Source: Indibacter alkaliphilus LW1 (GTDB lineage: Bacteria > Bacteroidota > Bacteroidia > Cytophagales > Cyclobacteriaceae). Taken from it: DNA of 48,340 nucleotides. Positions 44,534 to 48,340 of this stretch are shown piece by piece; position 1 is the first letter of the stretch; each line of letters begins with the position of its first letter. A program made the position numbers and the translations under genes. The notes under the pieces were generated by a model. That model was not told where the DNA came from and made no database searches. It worked only from the letters and a program-made list of their open reading frames with translations. The DNA lies in the NCBI RefSeq assembly GCF_000295935.2, contig NZ_ALWO02000035.1, positions 1 through 48,340 of the forward strand. The letters are read 5' to 3'.

Positions 44534-45634
44534 ATGAAGTCAAATATCACTTCCATTTTAGTTTCACTTTTTCTTGTTCTTTCACTATTAAATAGTTGTA
44601 TAGAAAACAATGAAAATGAAGTTGGAGAACCCAAACTAGAACAAGTCAACCCTTGGCAAAATTTTAGTAACTTGAAGTTAGAGGTTTACAATGCTAAAAA
44701 AACTCCTTCGGGTTGGATAATTGTTGGAAGAAACGGTTTTTTAAGAGGAAATGATTTAGAAAATCTAAAAGACCCTATCCCCTTTCAAGATTTTCAAACA
44801 AGATTGGGAAGATACAGGGTTCCCATATCATCTCACTTTTTAGCTACTAGAACTGAATCTGAAGTTTTCTTACACGGATTTAACCAACCGAATCAATCAG
44901 ATCCAATGAAGTTATCTATTTCTAATTTTGATCCTAATTTTATTGGTTTTGAGGATATTCCATTTTGGCAAGGGGAAATGATGGGATTAACTGAAGGAGG
45001 TGTTTTACTTCTATCATACAGGACTGCAGAAAATAATATTGCAAAAGACAATCCTTCCTTCTTTATAGTAAATACAGAAACTAATAATAGTAAAATCGAA
45101 ATAAAATCCACTAAAATAATTGATTATCCTTTTATTTCTTGGTTTGACAACAATTACAGCATAGAAAGTTTCAATGAGTTTTTTCTAGTACAGGTAAGTG
45201 GTACTACATTTAAAATTAAACTAAATGGAGAAGTCACTAAACTTGTAGATTATCCTTCTAAGTCATTAATAAAAGGAGATCAACTGATAACAATGGCTAC
45301 AGATATGAGAAAAGGTGAACTCTCTATATTTACCTCAGGGTTAGGCACTGATAATGCAAATAAAATAGTTTCTAAAGAAGTATCGATCAGGTATTTGAAT
45401 GCTGAATATGAATTAATCGGAAATAGAATAATAGGTTATAAAAATGACGAAATTTTTGAATTGAATTTTGATTCTGGATTGAATATCAAACCACTTAATA
45501 ATTCAAATTTAAAAGGGAATACAATTACTTCCATCAAGCTTTATGAAAACGATAAAGTTTTGATCACTTCCATGTGTGATAAATCTCCTTCTTCATGTGG
45601 AGTATTTGTAACAAATCTGGATAATTTTAAATAA
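44534..45634 (+). CDS. Hypothetical lipoprotein
   Basis: The start is placed at the Met before KSNITSILVSLFLVLSLLNSC, a lipoprotein signal with the lipobox LNSC, giving 366 residues. The open frame has 21 more codons upstream, which are AT-rich. The mature protein is beta-rich, with repeated short strands (SGWIIVGRNGFLRGNDLENL, LTEGGVLLLSYRT, GDQLITMATDMRKGELSIF) that suggest a propeller-like fold. No known family is recognised. It converges on the large Ig-repeat gene with a shared terminator. Confidence 0.75.
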   Translation: MKSNITSILVSLFLVLSLLNSCIENNENEVGEPKLEQVNPWQNFSNLKLEVYNAKKTPSGWIIVGRNGFLRGNDLENLKDPIPFQDFQTRLGRYRVPISSHFLATRTESEVFLHGFNQPNQSDPMKLSISNFDPNFIGFEDIPFWQGEMMGLTEGGVLLLSYRTAENNIAKDNPSFFIVNTETNNSKIEIKSTKIIDYPFISWFDNNYSIESFNEFFLVQVSGTTFKIKLNGEVTKLVDYPSKSLIKGDQLITMATDMRKGELSIFTSGLGTDNANKIVSKEVSIRYLNAEYELIGNRIIGYKNDEIFELNFDSGLNIKPLNNSNLKGNTITSIKLYENDKVLITSMCDKSPSSCGVFVTNLDNFK

Positions 45635-45641
45635 TCGAAAG

Positions 45642-45671
45642 AGAGGCTAACTTAATTTTAGCCTCTTTTTC
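45642..45671. terminator. Terminator between the lipoprotein and Ig-repeat genes
   Basis: AGAGGCTA (45642-45649) pairs with TAGCCTCT (45659-45666), followed by a T run on the plus strand. It ends the plus-strand lipoprotein gene and, being convergent, may also serve the minus-strand gene ending at 45698. Its stem matches the core of the terminator at 5337-5380. Confidence 0.75.
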
Positions 45672-45697
45672 TACGCTTTTATACTTGCCTTATTTCT

Positions 45698-48340
45698 CTA
45701 TCTCCTTTTTATAAATCTCTTACTTTCAATCTGCCTGTTTTTGTAAAATAGGTTCATCATATAAACACCATTTTTTAGATGACTTATATCAAGAGTACTT
45801 ACTTTACCTTCTTGTGTAAAAGAATAAGAGTCATGAACGGTACCGTTCATTGATACAATTTGAACTGTAAAGTCATATTGTTCATCTTGATCGAGATTTT
45901 CGAAGATAAGGTTTATAAAGTCACTAGCGGGGTTTGGCCCAATTTTGATTTCAAGTAAAATATCCGGCACATCAATACCTTCCAACCCTTTAGGTATCAC
46001 ACGCACCATTACTTCCTCAGAATAATAAACTTGCCCTTTGGTATTTTTGGACTTTCCTCGTGCAACAAATTTATAGTCACCTACTGGAAGGTCTTCAAGT
46101 TTTAATGAATATGGTTCCTCCTCTAATTCTTCAAGAAGTTGATCGTTCATATAAATGTCAATTAAGTCAACATATTGTTCCAATTCTGTGGTTTCAACCT
46201 GAAGTTCAAAAGAATCACCTTCCATAACCTCTTTTTTGGAAGGTTTAATCCTAATGTTTCCATTATTTCTTGGTGATACAGATATTCTTACTGGAACAGA
46301 AAGCTCACTTCGACCATCTTTATAGACTAATCTTGCCACTAGATTATACTGGCCTTGATTTACATTTTCCCAAACAAAGTTGTAAGGAAATTGATTTGAT
46401 TCTCCAATTTTTTGATTTCCTCTGAAAAATTCTACTTTTTCTATTTCACTTGCTCCGTTGGGTAATTCAACCCTTATCAATATATCTGAGCCTGCTACAA
46501 AGACAGCATCTCTTATAGGATCGATTATCCTAAAGGTGTTTTGGTTTTGTAGTATTCTTATTGAACGAAATTCTGAAACACTAAGTCTGTTGTTTTCAAA
46601 CCCATATGCAACTGCAACCAATTCTACATTTCCTGTCCTTGAGGCTTTCCAATCTAAATTAAATGGGTCATTTGTTGAAGTTCCTATAAGTTCTCCATTT
46701 GCGAAATACTCTACTCTTTGAACTAGGTCTCCTTCCCCATCAAGCATAATTATTAATGGAACTATTGAGCCCGCTTCAAATTCTTGACCTTCTCCTGGAG
46801 AAACAATAATTATTTCAACGCTAGGCGAATCAGAGGTTCCTTTATCTGCCCCATTACTTTCTTCCTCAATCACAAAAATTGTAATTGGTGAAGAGGTATT
46901 GCTGGCACCTTTATCATCATACGCTTTAGCTGTAAGCTTATAAGTTCCTGGAGTTGCATTATTTAATAGAGTCGAGAATGGGTCATTAAACGATGTCCCG
47001 ATCAACACATCATTAGCATAAAATTCTACTTGGTCTACGTAACCATCTGAGTCGAAGGCTTCGGCTATAATTTCTATTGACGTTCCAAGAGCAAACTCTT
47101 CTTTATCTATTGGTGAAAGTAATCTAACCTCAGGAGCGAGGTTGTTTTCTACTCTTATCCTTAAAACATCACTTGTAGCAGTGTTCCCTTCAACATCTAT
47201 TACAGCTGCCCTAATATTTTGATTACCTAAATTCATAGCTCTCCAAGAAAGACCATGAGTTTCAATATCACCTACACCTATAAGTATATTATTTCTGAAA
47301 TACTCCACTCTTTCAACTTCTTTCTCACTTTCAATCTCAACTTCAAAATTGATAAAGGCATTTCTTGCAAAGACTTCATTTTGAGATGGTGATAAAATTT
47401 TAATCGCCAATGGTTTTCTTGGCTGAATTACTGTGATAGTAATGATCTGAGAATTAGAAGATGCGCCCTCATTGTCAGTGGCAACCGCTCTGAACTCAAA
47501 GGTTCCCGCCTCATCAGCAGTCCAGTTGATGCTGTACGGAGCTTGGGTTGTGGTTCCAATTGAGCTGCCGTTTACAAAGAACTCCACTTTTACCACTTCA
47601 CCGTCTTCGTCAGAAGCCTCGGCAGTGATGCTGACGGTGCTACCGGCTTCGATCTCAGTTCCTGAAACAGGAGCAGTGATGCTCACAACAGGAAGGATGT
47701 TTTCAGGAGTTTCAAAAACAGTTACGGTAACGGTTTCAGAGTTGGCAAAAGCTCCCTCATTATCCGTGGCAACTGCTCTGATTTCAAAGGTTCCTGCCTC
47801 ATCAGCAGTCCAGTTGATGCTGTATGGTGCTTGGGTTGTAGTTCCAATTGAGCTTCCGTTTACAAAGAACTCCACTTTAACCACTTCCCCGTCTTCATCG
47901 GATGCCTCGGCAGTTATTATAATAGTTTCTCCGGCTTCTATCTCAGTTCCTGAAACAGGAGCGGTGATGGATACTGTAGGAAGGATGTTTTCAGGAGTTT
48001 CAAAAACAGTTACGGTAACGGTTTGAGAGTTGGCAGAAGCTCCCTCATTGTCCGTGGCAACTGCCCTGATCTCAAAGGTTCCTGCCTCATCAGCAGTCCA
48101 GTTGATGCTGTATGGTGCTTGGGTTGTAGTTCCAATTGAGCTTCCGTTTACAAAGAACTCCACTTTAACCACTTCCCCGCCTTCATCGGATGCCTCGGCA
48201 GTTATTATAATAGATTCTCCGGCTTCTATCTCAGTTCCTGAAACAGGAGCGGTGATGGATACTGTAGGAAGGATGTTGTCCGCTATTACGGTCACGCTTA
48301 CAGGGGCCGAAGTGCTGACTCCCCCTCTGTTGTCCGTAGC
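45698..48340 (-). CDS. Large Ig-repeat surface protein with T9SS sorting domain, 5' partial
   Basis: At least 880 residues are encoded and the frame is open to the window edge; the internal GTG at 48295 is not a real start. Repeated Ig-like domains (pattern VEFFVNGSSIGTTTQAPYSINW) occupy most of the protein. The first three are almost identical 96-residue units, and at least five more divergent ones follow. The C-terminus is a T9SS type-A sorting domain (IGPNPASDFINL, QIVSMNGTVHDSY, NGVYMMNLFYKNRQIESK). It is probably a surface adhesin or a long stalk that presents an N-terminal domain lying outside the window. Confidence 0.93.
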   Translation of the reverse strand, partial: ATDNRGGVSTSAPVSVTVIADNILPTVSITAPVSGTEIEAGESIIITAEASDEGGEVVKVEFFVNGSSIGTTTQAPYSINWTADEAGTFEIRAVATDNEGASANSQTVTVTVFETPENILPTVSITAPVSGTEIEAGETIIITAEASDEDGEVVKVEFFVNGSSIGTTTQAPYSINWTADEAGTFEIRAVATDNEGAFANSETVTVTVFETPENILPVVSITAPVSGTEIEAGSTVSITAEASDEDGEVVKVEFFVNGSSIGTTTQAPYSINWTADEAGTFEFRAVATDNEGASSNSQIITITVIQPRKPLAIKILSPSQNEVFARNAFINFEVEIESEKEVERVEYFRNNILIGVGDIETHGLSWRAMNLGNQNIRAAVIDVEGNTATSDVLRIRVENNLAPEVRLLSPIDKEEFALGTSIEIIAEAFDSDGYVDQVEFYANDVLIGTSFNDPFSTLLNNATPGTYKLTAKAYDDKGASNTSSPITIFVIEEESNGADKGTSDSPSVEIIIVSPGEGQEFEAGSIVPLIIMLDGEGDLVQRVEYFANGELIGTSTNDPFNLDWKASRTGNVELVAVAYGFENNRLSVSEFRSIRILQNQNTFRIIDPIRDAVFVAGSDILIRVELPNGASEIEKVEFFRGNQKIGESNQFPYNFVWENVNQGQYNLVARLVYKDGRSELSVPVRISVSPRNNGNIRIKPSKKEVMEGDSFELQVETTELEQYVDLIDIYMNDQLLEELEEEPYSLKLEDLPVGDYKFVARGKSKNTKGQVYYSEEVMVRVIPKGLEGIDVPDILLEIKIGPNPASDFINLIFENLDQDEQYDFTVQIVSMNGTVHDSYSFTQEGKVSTLDISHLKNGVYMMNLFYKNRQIESKRFIKRR
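47414..48277 (-). repeat. Three tandem 288-base Ig-encoding repeats
   Basis: Units at 47990-48277, 47702-47989 and 47414-47701 encode 96 residues each and differ by only a few substitutions over most of their length; divergence grows in the last 15 residues of the third. Long identical DNA runs imply recent duplication or gene conversion. The repeat number is likely to vary among strains and to confuse short-read assembly. Confidence 0.9.

Noticed and set aside
47472-48026. 184-codon plus-strand frame across the Ig repeats
   Set aside because: It is a mirror of the repetitive minus-strand coding sequence; the frame is open only because the repeats share the same codons.
47414-48277. Possible CRISPR or phage-type repeat array
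   Set aside because: The repeats are 288 bases, contiguous, in frame and encode Ig domains, with no spacers.

Overview
The window looks like a chromosome segment of a Bacteroidota member, most likely of the Cytophagales (Cyclobacteriaceae-like). The support is the low GC content with very AT-rich intergenic DNA, two proteins ending in type IX secretion (T9SS) sorting domains, FISUMP, DUF1573 and DUF6526-type proteins, a BexD/Wza plus Wzc-like export pair, and few Shine-Dalgarno sites. The genus is an inference. No rRNA, tRNA, CRISPR array, intact insertion sequence or prophage was seen.

Layout. (1) 0-5.2 kb, minus strand: a subtilisin-like lipoprotein protease followed by a FISUMP lipoprotein, preceded by a NarL-type response regulator. 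Next comes an AraC regulator with an upstream paralogue that has only the N-terminal domain. One palindrome type (TACTACCAAAGTA core) sits in front of both the protease operon and the regulator pair. (2) 5.3-11.5 kb: a large HYR-domain T9SS-exported protein, a YtxH protein, a DUF1573 protein, trpS and a small acidic protein. (3) 11.6-20 kb: a secreted polysaccharide deacetylase, DUF6526, NTF2-like, beta-barrel and thioredoxin genes, mnmE, then a CbbR-like LysR regulator divergent from an 88-residue orphan and an SbtA-type bicarbonate permease, and a ROK/polyphosphate-glucokinase-like kinase.

(4) 20-43.9 kb: a complete-looking Wzx/Wzy-type exopolysaccharide locus. A small priming sugar-phosphate transferase lies on the minus strand at 20.1 kb. 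A plus-strand block (21.3-28.4 kb) encodes a Gfo/Idh oxidoreductase, an orphan protein, the Wza-like exporter, a Wzc-like tyrosine kinase, a DUF354 protein and glucose-1-phosphate cytidylyltransferase. A convergent minus-strand block (43.9-28.5 kb) with mostly overlapping genes encodes a secreted polysaccharide-lyase-like protein, a decayed gene, a GT14 transferase, flippase, polymerase, three more glycosyltransferases, an AsnB-like amidotransferase, a UXS-like SDR, a UDP-glucose dehydrogenase, an RmlC-like protein lacking the catalytic tyrosine, a SAF-domain oxidoreductase and a lipoprotein YdjC-type deacetylase. Together these suggest an acidic polymer containing uronate or xylose and an unusual, possibly CDP-linked sugar, modified by amidation and deacetylation.

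(5) 43.9-48.3 kb: an AT-rich 630-base gap, an orphan lipoprotein, and the 3' part of a very large Ig-repeat T9SS protein whose 5' end lies outside the window. It contains three nearly identical 288-base repeats.

The most promising leads are the shared palindrome with the DNA-binding-domain-less regulator, the unusual nucleotide-sugar gene set with an Asn-for-Tyr RmlC homologue, the bicarbonate-uptake module in an apparent heterotroph, a 30-base palindrome ahead of the export genes, and a gene remnant inside the polysaccharide operon.
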